From assembly GCF_000218685.1 (NCBI RefSeq), contig NW_006763303.1, positions 558,001 through 622,000 of the forward strand: 64,000 bases of DNA, in the 5' to 3' direction. Each line of letters opens with the position of its first letter. Positions within the stretch are counted from its first letter, which is position 1. The position numbers and the translations under genes were made by a program. The stretch is from Serpula lacrymans var. lacrymans S7.9 (taxonomy: Eukaryota > Basidiomycota > Agaricomycetes > Boletales > Serpulaceae). The notes under the pieces were generated by a model. It saw nothing but the letters and a program-made list of their open reading frames with translations, searched no databases and was not told where the DNA came from. Below are positions 11,545-23,068 of the stretch, one piece after another.

Positions 11545-12612
11545 TGTGGGTGAACCATGTGGTAAAAGCGGGACTCGGACTCGGACGCGTGATGACATTT
11601 GGGTTCTTGTTCTCAGCGAAACTCTTCGAGAACCGATTAGCTGGACTTGGCAGGAGTTAGTTCGTCGTCGTGGCTGTCATACGCGACTTGCCGTTGCTGC
11701 CTTGACGTGAACTTGGACGACAACGACGAATATGAGATTTCCAAGTCGTCATATGCCTTGCTGACGCTCGTTGACATCGGCGTCCACAGTGGTCCTGGAA
11801 AAGGACACGGCTCAAGTTATCCGAGTCCACAGCCCGGCATAGAACCTTTATTCCATAGATGTCTCATGCCAGTACCTAGAAGCCCTACCAAACTGGAACA
11901 ACGGATCTCCGTCGAAAATGAAGCTCGTATCACAAGACCAACACACGCATGTGTCTAGTACACAATGAATGAAAATCATCCAGGGAGACATTGTGATCAT
12001 GATGTGATCATAGCTATTAAAATAGATTCATCCAAGCGTCAGATTGATATACGCCGAAAGATGCCGACCTGACTCGCCTGTCAAGGTCCTCAGCACAAAC
12101 CAGGTGCGATAAAGCCCTATAATGTCTGTCCAGTATTGGGATTTTGATTCAATGATATATGGCAAAATAATTTGTAGATAATTTGTAGCAATATCCATAC
12201 ATCATTAATTACTGGTTACAAAGAGGTTGGACTGGGTAGGTTACTACAATATGTCTGTTATGCTAATACAATATACAAATCAATGGCTCTGTTCCAATGA
12301 AGTTAATGTCTTAAGTCTACTATGGAAGCAGGTCTGAAGGGAAAAGTAACAAATGCTGGATCATATAATTTAAGAAGTGCATAAGGACATCCATTTTAAT
12401 GTTATAATAAATAGAAAGTAAAAAGTACAACATCCTGTGATATCCAATAAACTAGTCAACATGAGCAATAAGTGGATAGGGATACATAGAAGAGATTAGA
12501 GCTGAAATATAATCTACAAATGTGCCGCAGCATGCCTGCAAGTGAATTTTGGGGCAGGACGGTTGTGGTCAATATCATCATCAAAAAGATTGTTGTTGTC
12601 TGCAATATTGTA
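11545..12612. other. Intergenic, AT-rich, no gene seen
   Basis: The ORF at 11647-11958 has no recognisable domain and no supporting splice structure. From about 12000 the sequence is AT-rich with short direct repeats. It ends at the target-site duplication TTGTA (12608-12612) of the next element. Confidence 0.5.
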
Positions 12613-12954
12613 TAACAAATCTAAGTGAAACTAACCCACTGCCTAAGAGGCTATAGAAACAACTTTATTATTTACCTAAGTGAAACTACAATAGATGTTA
12701 GTTTAAGGTGATCTCTAATAAATGTAATGTAACATACCTCAGCCACTGCCTAAGAGGCTATAGAAACAACTGAGGTATTCTTATACTAAACCCCCTACTA
12801 CTTATAGTCGGAGGTGCTACCCGCTACAGTATAATAGCTCCTAGGAGTACAATTGTGCTTCTAGGAGAACAATGGTGACTCCATGAAGCAGCCATTATGC
12901 TCCATGGAGAACAATGGCTGCTTTAGCAGAGACCAGGTTTATCCGGTTTTGTCA
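12613..12954 (-). repeat. Solo LTR, copia family B (342 bp)
   Basis: It matches the LTRs of the copia element at 22652-28741. On the minus strand it starts TGACCAAACC-like (family TGACAAAACCGG) and ends GATTTGTTA, so the termini are TG...TA. Flanking direct repeats TTGTA lie at 12608-12612 and 12955-12959. It contains two copies of the block around GGCTATAGAAAC and several near-palindromes of the type CTCC-NN-GGAG. Confidence 0.85.
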
Positions 12955-12959
12955 TTGTA

Positions 12960-15900
12960 CCCGTTATCCTCCAATTGAACTAAAGCAGAATCATTATTAT
13001 TCAACACCTTCACATTGCGCTGGCCTATACCAGACATCCACATGACAATGAACTGACCTTCAAGAGGAATTTGGCTGTCCCATTCAGGCCAGTTGCCTTG
13101 TGGGAATGTAGAGTGTGTGGACACATACAAAATCCAAAATACATCCAAGTGCCAGCTCCAGATGGGAGGGCTTTGTTTCAAACCATATTAAATCAACCAT
13201 AATTGAATAGGTGGTATCAATTTTACCCAGGAAGATTGTTCAGTGAAGTCAAAGAAAGGAGAGAGGGGCAAAAACAATATAGCAATATCAGGAGGTAGTG
13301 GCTGTTTAGTAAAATCAGGTACAGGGGAATCCAAGTTAGCTCTGAACTAGAAACAAAAAATTGATTGTAAAATAGTACTAACCACAAACAGTGATGGACA
13401 CTCACCATAATGTCACTTTTGACCAACATACCCTGGCTTTGAAAATTGCTGGCAGAATGATGGTAATTCTCAGAGAGAGGGATCTAGAATAATAATAAAT
13501 ATTAACAAATAAAGTATGTAGAAACAATCTAATCACCAATCTTGAAACTTCAGAGTACCCAGCGTCTATTAAAATGTGCATTTCATGGGGTGCAGGTTCG
13601 GTGGAGAGAACTCCAGAGCTTTTCTGAATCATGGGCAAAGCAAATACAGCATATTCTTTGGGAAGTTGTACTGATACATATACTGGCTAGAGAATGCTGA
13701 CAATAACCAAGAGAGTGGGAAATCAGAAAGGTAATCAATCTCACAATGTTTTGAGCTGCAAGTGCAGGAGGCAAATCTCTTACAATAGATGTCTTCAGCT
13801 TTACAGAAGGGCAGCCAAGCTGATTACTGTGCTTTAGAGAGTGAGAAGGATTGGTGTAAATGACTGAGGTTGCCAACAACATTGTGACAACAAGAGAAGG
13901 GACTTGGAAAGAAGAAAGCTTGCATGACACAGCTTTGGGAGTTTGAGCAATGCTGTCTCCAGTGTCCCATGCTTCCTGTTGTTGAGTCCTGCACTTCCAA
14001 AATCCACCTGGATGATTGGTGTTTGCTCAACGGCCCATATGGCGAAGCAAGATCATGCATGGGACAATGTATCCTACATGAGGCATATGAAATAAATGAG
14101 TTTGCATTCAAGGTTACACACAACTCAATTTCCTACCATTCATGCCCAAAGCTGCAGTATCATGGTTGAAGGAGCCCTCTTCCACTGGTGCATTTTTCCT
14201 ATCATGGATACATGTCAATTCAAACCAAGAAATTTGACCCTCAACAGTTTACAAGCATTTGCAAGGCACAAAACGTGTTTGCTGTTTAGTATGCCCTCAT
14301 ACCTCAGGTGTGAAGTCGATGAAAGAGAGTCACATACCTCAACATGAACGGTCACAGAAACATAAGGACAGTCTTTGAACCTACCTTGATTGTTAAAACT
14401 GTGATGGAGACCTGATATCTACCAGCAATATCTTCAATTTGGTCCACAGAGTTCCAGATTTTTTTAACAAATTCCTTCAGTTTAATACCCTTGGATCACA
14501 GTTAGCTGACACATCTCCTGGTTGTGATGGCTCTACAAAACTAGGTGGTACAAATTGTGACACGGTTGAGCATGAAGAATTCACATCAGTTCAGTCACCA
14601 AAAGATACTCCAATGTTTGCATTGGATGATTGTGACTCAGGTCATACACCTGTTACACATTTGGCTGACCTCTGGCCACGTGAACATGGTGATCGTGTAT
14701 TTGAAAATAGGGAGACCAATATGGACCTATTTGAAGAGACCTTAGAAGCCACACAAAATTGGGATGATTAAGATGAGCCTCTTACTGCATAGGGTATAAC
14801 CAACAAAGAACTTGAAGACTTCAATATAGGGGAGTGTATCTATGAGGACAAATCAGATGGTATGTGTATTTTACAAGAGTTGAGATGCAGAATTTACTAG
14901 TCACGTAGACAAATATTTCCCCATTCCTACATCTCGTCACAATCAGCATAAAGCTTCATCCAAGTCTCCGTCTTATCCCTGGCCATCCATGCAGGTATGT
15001 ATTTTCACTCTATCTTGCTGGTTTGCTACTACTAAAATAATCACAGATGTACCTCACCAACCTATTGTTCAGCTCTCCCTGGTTGTGATTTTCCAAATTG
15101 CAGAAGTCTGCAGTTTTGTAATGGGCAGTAGAGATGGGGGCGAGGAAAGTTCCATCACTTGAAGCTCTCAGGAAATGCTAGAAGGATGTTTTTGAAATTA
15201 TTGGCAATCCCACACAGAAGGTGGTGTCATCTTCTGGCACGGTGTCGATGATGAGAACTGTTGTTAGAAAACCACACACAAAAACAAACTAACACACAAT
15301 CCTCCCAGATTCCACAGAACTTGTTTATGGGCTTTGCCTCCTAGAACAGTGGGTGCTCTGGTTGTTCGTGGGGTGGTATGTATAAGGGTCCTTCAAAGTA
15401 AAACCCAGAGATGTATGGGTGTGGGTTTTGAGGAGGAGGGATAGTTGGACTATAGAAAGATAGGGGCTTTGTGGCGAGTATAGACGAGCACTACCTTGCT
15501 AATCGTAGCACAAGGTAGGTTTGAGAATAACAATATGACGAGGTTCCCAGTGATAGCAGGCTCCTGACGCACAAACTGTAGTGCTCAGAAGGACTCTAAT
15601 TGAAAGGGATGACAATGACTTCAAAAATGGGAAGTGACGATGGCAGCAGTTGACAGTGGTAGCAGTGGGAAGTGTTGTGACCACACTGGATCACAAGTAG
15701 CAGAGTAGTGAACTTAAGAGTAGAGAAGAAGTCTGGATTTGAGTTCTTGTTCTTTTTACAAGGTAAAATACAGGGGTTTATATAGTAAAAGAAAAGTAGG
15801 CTATGCACAGTATAGCTGTGCAAAAAGAATGAGAAAGAATATGAAGGAAGGAATATACACTGACTAATCCTGCGTAGGTAGTACAGGATAAGATTGTCAA

Positions 15901-17287
15901 AAAAAGGAAAAGAAAGGGATAGAACAATAAATGCTGTGAGTAATGTCACAGGTTTGTACAGCCATTAAGTAAAGTCCAATAGCAAAAAGAGAGCAGGAAA
16001 ATCATGATGTCATGGGAAGATGCAGTAAAAAAAAGGGCAAGGCAAAACACTATCAGTATCAACACAGTTCCTTTATTGTCAGTCAGGCATTCTAAAAAAA
16101 TATGTGTCCATAAAAATGATTCAAAAATCAAAAATAATCGCACTGTAAATGAATGTTCTGCTGAAAAAAAAGAAACTGGAGCCACCAGTGCACCACCTAG
16201 TCCAAATCCGACGGTTCCATGGCCTTACCAATAGACTGGTTGTACTGGACCACCTGGTCAAACAAGGGAGGGAGGGGAGTAGTTCCAATTTGAAACAAGT
16301 GAGTCCCAGGCAGTGTGTGGTAGCTGTAGCTGTAGCGAAGACGATGGACAAAAGCTTTTTGTACCCAAGTGAATGGGATGGCGATGTACATGGGCAATGC
16401 AAGGGGATGAACCTTCTCCAGCTCAAAAACTACCCACCCACGCTCCAACCAGGCAAGACGAGCGACCAATGTTTTAATGGTATATGATGGAAGATCAATA
16501 TCATGAAGATGGACCTTTTGCCCAATTTTGACCAGCCACTGGGGCTTTGCTGATATCAGCAGCGGCACGTGGTGGTCAATGGATCGGTGACAGAAAGAGC
16601 TGAACCAGAATAGGGATCCAGAAGCGACCGTTGGGTGAGAATAAAAAAGAGAGCAAGGGTCCCATGGTGGGGCTGAGTAAAGAAAAAAAGTAAGGGAGAA
16701 CAGACAAAAGCAAGTGCGCAATGTGTAGCCAGTGGCGACACGAAAATTTGCTTAAATGCCAAAACACGGAAAGTACCGAATGGAAAAGCAAAGGTGAACA
16801 CGACTGGATTGCCTAATAGAGGTGGTGCTGATCAGCCACAAATTCAAAAAGGCAATATTAATTACTATTCCACGTGGCACTGTGCCTGTGTGGCGCAAAG
16901 GTGAGTATTTTTGAATATTTGCTTCATTCTTGACACCTGTCCATGCTACCAATCAACTTTGGTGCATAACACCGCTAATCAAATCTTGCAGCCTCTCGTT
17001 GTTTTGTGAGCTGTATAAGCTTGGTGAAAATGTCAAAAGTAGCTTGGATTGGTTGGGTTACATGGTGGGAGACAATCTGGAGGCTGTTACAGAACAACAG
17101 CATAGGGAAGCAGGATTCAAGCCTCTCACATGGGCTCATGTTTTGAAGGCCTACCGTAGATATAAGAAAGATCACCATATTTAGTCTTACATACACTCAT
17201 TTACATTTACACTCGTAATCAGACAACACAACATTGTTTTGTGCATTTTTACACAGAAAATGGCCAACATACACTAAAATACAGTTT
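12960..17287. other. Decayed region, possible gene remnants
   Basis: Fragments that look protein-like but unassignable are: minus 13181-12939 (FIVMWMSGIGQRNVKVLN), minus 13638-13402 (SSGVLSTEPAPHEMHILIDAG), minus 13930-13583, plus 14439-14771 (acidic), minus 16721-16197, and plus 16930-17184 (LDWLGYMVGDNLEAVTEQQ). They may be exons of one or more eroded multi-exon genes, since splice-like GT and AG pairs occur near their ends, but I could not join them into a gene. No LTR or terminal repeat boundary was identified. Family unknown. Confidence 0.35.
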
Positions 17288-18205
17288 CTACACTTCAGGA
17301 TACTTGTGTTCTTGAATGCAAACATGGTTACAGCGGATCCAGCTTTTGACTAAAAAAAACCAAGTGTTAGCCTAAAATGCAAGCTAAAAAGAGAAAATTG
17401 TACCACAACTAAAGCTCTCTTCAATTGGATTCAAGTCTGGAGAGTATGGCGGCAAAAAGATCAACACACACCCTACACTTTCTACAACTTCACGGACAGC
17501 GTTCATTTTGTGTATTGCACAGTTGTCGAGTATAATGATGCTTTTATCTTGAGAATACGGGTTCATCACAGGCAGCTGTAACATGTTAGAATGATGAGCA
17601 TGAATATAAACAAAAAAAATGTACCACATTGTTTACAATAAAATCGAAAAAATCCTCACTATTGACAGAACCGTGGACTACGTTCATGGCCAGATATCTG
17701 TTGAGTGTGAGTGCTGCTACTAAACTGTAGTGTTCTCCCCGAACAAAATTAGCCTGAACCACAGCACGACAACCTTTGGGCACCCGTCCGTAGTGTCGAT
17801 AAATTGTCCGGTCATCCTTGCTGGTTTCATCAATCATGATGAACTGGCTGGCTGTAAAGTGTGTATTGATGTCCTTCAACCACTCCTCCATCCAATTGTT
17901 ATCCCTTTCTGCTGCTGATTTTTGTAGAACCTTATAAGTTAGCCCTGCATCTCTAATATGCTTGAAAAAAGCGGTCTTCAATATGTGCACATCATGTGCA
18001 AGGGCTAACCAGTCTTGAATTTTGGCCAGGTACATCTCTGGGGTGTCTTCAAGCAGCAAATATATCCTCTTGGCTTGGTTTGCACCAAGGATATATGGGT
18101 GGCCTTGAATGGGGTACATAGGAGGTGCTACAGAGCCAAATGCTTCTTGATTGGCCTCCCAGCAGCAAAGGGAACACTCAAAGATGCCAAAAATGTCGCA
18201 GATAT
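17288..18205 (-). pseudogene. Tc1/mariner-like DDE transposase, 5' truncated
   Basis: Three exons read on the minus strand: about 18205-17625, 17575-17404 and 17349-17288, with introns of 49 and 54 bp. The order is the tail of an HTH domain (SNICDIFGIFECS), a second HTH-like GHPYILGANQAKRIYLLLEDTPEMYL, the first catalytic Asp in FIMIDETSKDDRTIYRHYGR, the second in IIILDNCAIHK, and the third position in LPPYSPDLNPIEESFS. This is the DDE_3/IS630-Tc1-mariner fold as found in many fungal elements. The N-terminus of the first HTH is missing: at about 18205 the sequence changes to a gypsy polyprotein on the other strand. The C-terminus ends early (EHKYPEV). No terminal inverted repeats or TA duplication were located. 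Confidence 0.75.
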
Positions 18206-18654
18206 TGGATGGGATGTAGTTATGCTCCTCAACCACTTAAAATTAAAAGATCGGCAGTCTAGAAAACTGACTGAAAAGTGGATTGGTCCTTACCGGATTA
18301 AGGAAGTCAAACCCAATGCAGTGGAGCTGGAACTCCCAAAATGAATGAGGGTAGTACCCACCATCAATATTAGCCGTGTGAAACCCTACAAAGGGACGCT
18401 GCCAGGACAGTGCGTAGGCCGGCCCGGACCGGTTGTAGTCACCCAGGAAGGTGAAGAAGAGTTTGAAGTCGAACGAGTGGTGGATGCTGTGATGCTGTTC
18501 CAGAATTTTATTCTAAGAATCCCTTGGCTTCTAGGAAGCTTAGAGGCATGGATTTGAACCTTTTTAATTCCCCTTTTCAACCTATGCCCGAAAATTTAAC
18601 TACTACCTCCGGTATTTGGTCTTGCCTGGAAGTCAAGCCTTAGGAGGGGGGTAG
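18206..18654 (+). pseudogene. Gypsy polyprotein C-terminus (family A)
   Basis: From about 18206 the plus strand reads a typical Ty3/gypsy integrase C-terminal segment: LKLKDRQSRKLTEKWIGPYRI, then NAVELELPK, an in-frame TGA, then MRVVPTINISRVKPYKG and EEEFEVERVVDA. This corresponds to the GPY/F module and the region that precedes or begins a chromodomain. A purine-rich tract (TTAGGAGGGGGG, about 18640-18651) sits directly before the LTR at 18655, as expected for the polypurine tract priming plus-strand synthesis. Everything upstream of the integrase C-terminus is lost at the mariner junction. Confidence 0.75.
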
Positions 18655-19422
18655 TGTTACGATACACAATTTTTGGACCTTTAACTTCCATTCTCCTCTT
18701 TAAACTTTATACTGTAGTTTTCACACATTGTACCAGGTGGCACTTTCCATTTTGTTCAAACTCCACCTTCTCACACTACGCTGCTTTTATTCTTATTTTA
18801 GCTACAAGTCTCTCATGCAGTGTATAACGTTCTCACTATTCCGAACCAACGGAGTGATAACGTCAATCTACTAGCAGGTAGTTGAACTTGGTATATTTAG
18901 AAGAAATCAAAAGCTGAGATATGTACAAGGGAAACTAGCTACTTATATATGTGGAGGAACGTGTCAGCCTTAAGGCGCTGACTGAGAAACATGAGGATTG
19001 TGCATGGCTAATGAGTAAGTAGATGAGTAAGTGGTCATGTGACTTTAGAGTCACATGACAAGATAAGATAAATATTGTTATGTAATTAGATATGGCGATA
19101 TGAGTGTTTCTACTTCAGAGTTCAATAGATAAGATGAAAGTGTAGGTTGCGGAGTTGAGGATCGTGACACAGTAGAGCTGATCGCACAGGCTACACCCTC
19201 TGACATCATCAGCCACTGCTTTGTCAACTGTATAGTACAACATGTACAAACAAACCTGTAGTAGTATATATACCTCAATAGATCCAGGAGACTCCTTAGC
19301 GAGTCCTCCTGTTGTATCCTCACAACTAACTTGTTGAAGCCTAAAGGGTAACCACTCCCCCATCATCCTCTCTATAGCTTGTCTGAGTTGTGCGCTGGAG
19401 TAACAAACTCTTGGTTGTTACA
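18655..19422 (+). repeat. 3' LTR of gypsy family A, with nested insertion
   Basis: It starts TGTTACGATACA right after the purine tract and ends CTTGGTTGTTACA. Without the nested 347-bp insertion plus one 5-bp duplication it is 416 bp, the same length as the solo LTR at 85-500. It shares long blocks with 28143-28649. Confidence 0.85.
18823..19169 (-). repeat. Insertion in LTR, probable solo LTR of third family
   Basis: 347 bp absent from the other two family A LTRs, flanked by CAGTG (18818-18822) and CAGTA (19170-19174), a 5-bp duplication with one mismatch. On the minus strand it begins TGTCACGATCC and ends GAACGTTATA. It holds the hairpin TCATGTGACT-TTAG-AGTCACATGA at 19035-19058. No coding sequence. 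A solo LTR with TG...TA ends is the best reading. Confidence 0.55.
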
Positions 19423-19983
19423 CTATGGTCACTGTACAGGATAAGCTAGATAAAGATCAGAATGCAGCTACACTAGCTACAATAAAATTAAATGCAAATG
19501 CACCTAGTCAGGTATGTTAGTCACCTCAATCACTATAAATCTGTAATTATTATACTTTTACAATGTGGGATTATCATATGAGGTTGCTGGAAAAATTTTA
19601 GAAACATTTTCCTACATATCTGGTGGCTGTAGTTGATGAGATTGCTAAATATGTTTGGTAAGAGCTTACTACATATTTATATAGAAATATTTTCTTAACC
19701 TCAAGTATTCTTGTAGGAATGTGGGGCAATCTGATGTTTCTGAGCTTATATTTGATTTTGATGCTTTAGAGGAAGCAGCAAAAGCGTCAAAATCATTTTT
19801 ATAAATATTACTGCTGCAGCATTTTTAGAAACCAATATAATTTGCTTTATTAGTGATTTTTTTTGGATATGTTTGAGTATGGATTGATATAATTGCATTT
19901 AGAGTAAATTATAGTGAAAAAGTGCAAGGTCATTTTTGTTTTAACAACTATGCTATAAACCATTTTTTATGATATAGCAATAT
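19423..19983. other. Flank of gypsy LTR, no gene assigned
   Basis: Starting at 19423 a short open stretch (MVTVQDKLDKDQNAATLATIKLN-like) with intron-like gaps may be a fragment of a copia-type Gag, but it stops by 19800. Nothing firm is seen. Confidence 0.3.
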
Positions 19984-19989
19984 CAACTT

Positions 19990-20930
19990 ACTCCATTCCT
20001 GCAGTTCAAATATCAACCGGATTCCCTCGCTTTTTTATCAGTCCTTTTCTAAAGACCTTTTCAATCCTTCTCCAAAGGATCTTTGCTCTGCTCCCTTTCA
20101 TCCTCTACTTCTTCTCCATTCACTTCCAACGAGTTAGGAACCAAGGTCCATGGAAGGGTTTAGCACATGAGCTAAGCCAATTCCCCATCTTGTCCTCTGT
20201 ACTCCGTTACTCCATCCCCATACTCCACAGCTCTGTCATTCTGAAGAGGCCACAGTTCTGACAGACAGCTTTGTTCAAACTAGCAAATATGTGACTGCAT
20301 CCAGAGTTTTCAATGACATTGACTGCAACCAGTACAATATCACAATATGTGATTGTGATTGTGGCCACTGTAGTGGTCACACAATAATGGTCTACAGCTG
20401 GAAATAGAGGATGTAGACTAGAGTAGATAAGCAGGGGCTTACATTAGGTTACTACAAATATTATTCTAGAGATGGGAAGCGGCAGATTAAGACAGAGTGG
20501 TCCTATTGGGTATTCAGGCAATACAGTGCTAATCTAGACTTATGGTTAAAACTGGGCAAAAGGTATGTTTTGTTTTGTATTCAATTCTCTTGGAGACCTG
20601 ATACCAGTATCAAGCTTAGGAACAATGGCCTCTGAATGCCGCAGGAACATGGTGGATACATTGCGTAGAGCTATGGGACTAGTAGTACAGAGATGGAGTA
20701 GGGGGGGGGGGGGGGTAACAGAGTACAAGATTGAAAGTTGGCTTAACTTGTGCACTAGGCCCTTCCGCAGACCTGGGTCCCTAACTTGTTGGAATGGATG
20801 GAGAAGAGTAGAGGATAAAAAGGGAGCAGAGTAAATGTCCTTCAGAGAAAGACCAGAAAGATTTCTAAAGGGACTTGTAAAAAGGCGAGGGAATCTAGTT
20901 GATATTTGAACTGCAGGAACAGAGCACAGG
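19990..20930. repeat. Imperfect long inverted-repeat element (~0.94 kb)
   Basis: The segment 19990-20250 is an imperfect reverse complement of about 20625-20930. Shared blocks read, from the outside in, GTTGATATTTGAACTGCAGGAA, AAGCGAGGGAATC, GAAGTAGAGGATGAAA and GGAGTAACGGAGTACA-type sequence. The loop between the arms is about 370 bp and non-coding. This is the form of a foldback or long-TIR non-autonomous DNA transposon. Arms have diverged, so it is old. A run of 15 G lies inside the right arm at 20701-20715. Confidence 0.65.
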
Positions 20931-21889
20931 AGCTATGGCTTAAATACTATTGGAGGAATAAGAGTTCATAAGGAGTAGCTTGTAATGTAGGTACAGAGTT
21001 CCATGCGGACAACTATTTAGTGGGGGGAAATCATATGTGGAGAGAGAGTATCATAAATTCCAAATTACAGAGTCAATGAGAAAATGAGAACATGCAGAGG
21101 AAATATATGGCAACTAGAAGTCCGGTGCAGGAGTATTAGAGCGGATATCCAGAGTACCATGTGGAGGTGGGGCACAGGGTTATGCCAAGTGGCAGAACAC
21201 GAGGAGTGTAATCCCAAGGGTACCAAAGATTTGGGGGTTCAGACTTGAGAATTTTTCCTTTTCAGAATTCTGGAACTATGCCTTCTGGCATGGATATGAC
21301 ATATACTATAACTACAGATATACTATACTAATGTCTGTTGGTTCACCAGGTCTGCCAAAAACTTACCAGATATATCAGACTTGTAGAATATTATCCTAGT
21401 ATCACATGAAAAAAATCACTGGGTGAGAAAGTCAATAGCACCTGGTACAATGGGTGATTAAAACTCATACAATATATTGAGGATAACATGCTTGGTCAGT
21501 GTTAATCTATGCTAGTGGTGACAAGTGAGCAGTGGGTGAATTTGGACATAAAAGTAGTGAAAGTCACCTGATTAATTTGTCAGTTTTTCTAGGACTTTTT
21601 CCCAGCTGCTAGTGATTATTACCTGGAAACTGATGCTTCTTAACCTTTATTCAAGTGCTCAACCAGGTGATTACCACCTGCTTTTAAGACTACAGTGCTG
21701 GTGAGCAATTTCACTCCTTGCAAAAATGGGTGCAACGTCTGTCTAACAATAGTACTGTGACATGTAGGATGACTACCTCTGCTCATTTTATCTCATGGTA
21801 GTTACAGTGTCTTACACCCACACCGCACTTTGGGAAATATAATGTTGAGACTTTACCATGTCAGAATCCTATGTAATTGGTGAATAATG

Positions 21890-22505
21890 ATAAGGTAGGC
21901 CTCATGCAGAGGCATCCTATGTTACGTGTTTGGCGTTACAGAAGTGTAGCATTTTTGCGTTTCCTGAGTTTTTGCAGTTTCTATTTTTTCATCTGTGCAG
22001 TTTGGAAAAAATTATTACATTTGTTGTTGTAGACAGGCTGTAATCTTCTGATTGAAATTGTAAATAAACAATAATCCATTAAGGTGCCAATATTTTCTAG
22101 ATTTGCAAACAAATCTCGGTGGTTTATTGATGGATATCAGAAGGGCCTCAATGTCACGCAGGCTGCATAGGCTATCAAGGAGTATTGTGGGCATCGGGTC
22201 CTTCCAGAAAGCATTATGAAGGAGTTTGATGATACTCATTCCACCGAGCCAGCTCATGAGTGAGATTTAATTCATATCTATACTAATCACACATCTAGTA
22301 TATAATAGTACTACAGTATATTCTTTGTTGATAATATCATCCCTCGTAGTACAGTGTATTTAATCTGCCCATCCTGTTGATGGAACTTGCTAATCTGACT
22401 TATCCTTGTTGGCACCCTGGCATCACTTGTCTTTCAGGACTGTCACAGACTTGTCACCTCACGTGACGTTGGATGCCTTTGCACGAGGCCTACCTCAAGA
22501 TAGTG
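21890..22505. repeat. MITE-like element with ~38-bp inverted ends
   Basis: The left end reads AGGTAGGCCTCATGCAGAGG then CATCC...ACGTG. The right end, reverse complemented, reads AGGTAGGCCTCGTGCAAAGG then CATCC...ACGTG. The two ends are about 570 bp apart. Inside, the plus strand at about 22115-22260 gives a protein-like fragment (FIDGYQKGLNVTQAA, stop, AIKEYCGHRVLPESIMKEF) resembling a short helical module common in fungal transposon genes. No clear target duplication was found. Confidence 0.55.
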
Positions 22506-22651
22506 ATAAGAGAACATCCTGACATTTGACAAAACCGGATAAACCCAGTCTCTGCTAAAGCAGCCGTCGTTCTCCATGGAGCATAGCCACCACTCCATGG
22601 AGTCACCATTGTACTCCTAGGAGTCATTATACTGTAGTGAGTAGCACCTCC

Positions 22652-22952
22652 TAATAAAACTATGTGAAACTCAGCCGCTGCCCAAGAGGCTATAGAAATG
22701 ACTTTATTATTTACCTATGTGAAACTACAATGGATGTTAGTTTAAGGTGATCTCTAATAAATGTAATGTAACATATCTCAGCCGCTGCCCAAGAGGCTAT
22801 AGAAACGACTGAGGTATTTCTATACTAAACCCCCTACTACTTATAGTCGGAGGTGCTACTTGCTATAGTATAATGACTCCATGGAGAACAATGGTGACTC
22901 CATGGAGAACAATAGCTGCTTTGGCAGAGACCGGGTTTATCCGGTTTTGTCA
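22652..22952 (-). repeat. 3' LTR of copia element (301 bp)
   Basis: On the minus strand it starts TGACAAAACCGG next to the purine tract and ends CATAGTTTTATTA next to the CCTCC duplication. It contains two copies of a block around GGCTATAGAAACGAC and two CTCCATGGAG palindromes (22877-22886 and 22898-22907). Confidence 0.9.
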
Positions 22953-23068
22953 CTCCCACTCGAGTGCAACTGTAGTCCCATAGCTTTAGAGAATTTCCAG
23001 TGTTTTTCGTGAGTGAGGGGTTTAGTGAGAATGTCGGCAACCATATCTCCTGTAGAAACATATCTGAT

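Noticed and set aside
20701..20715. Run of 15 G as telomere-like or G-quadruplex signal
   Set aside because: It is a single homopolymer, not a repeat of a telomeric unit; slippage or sequencing artefact is more likely.
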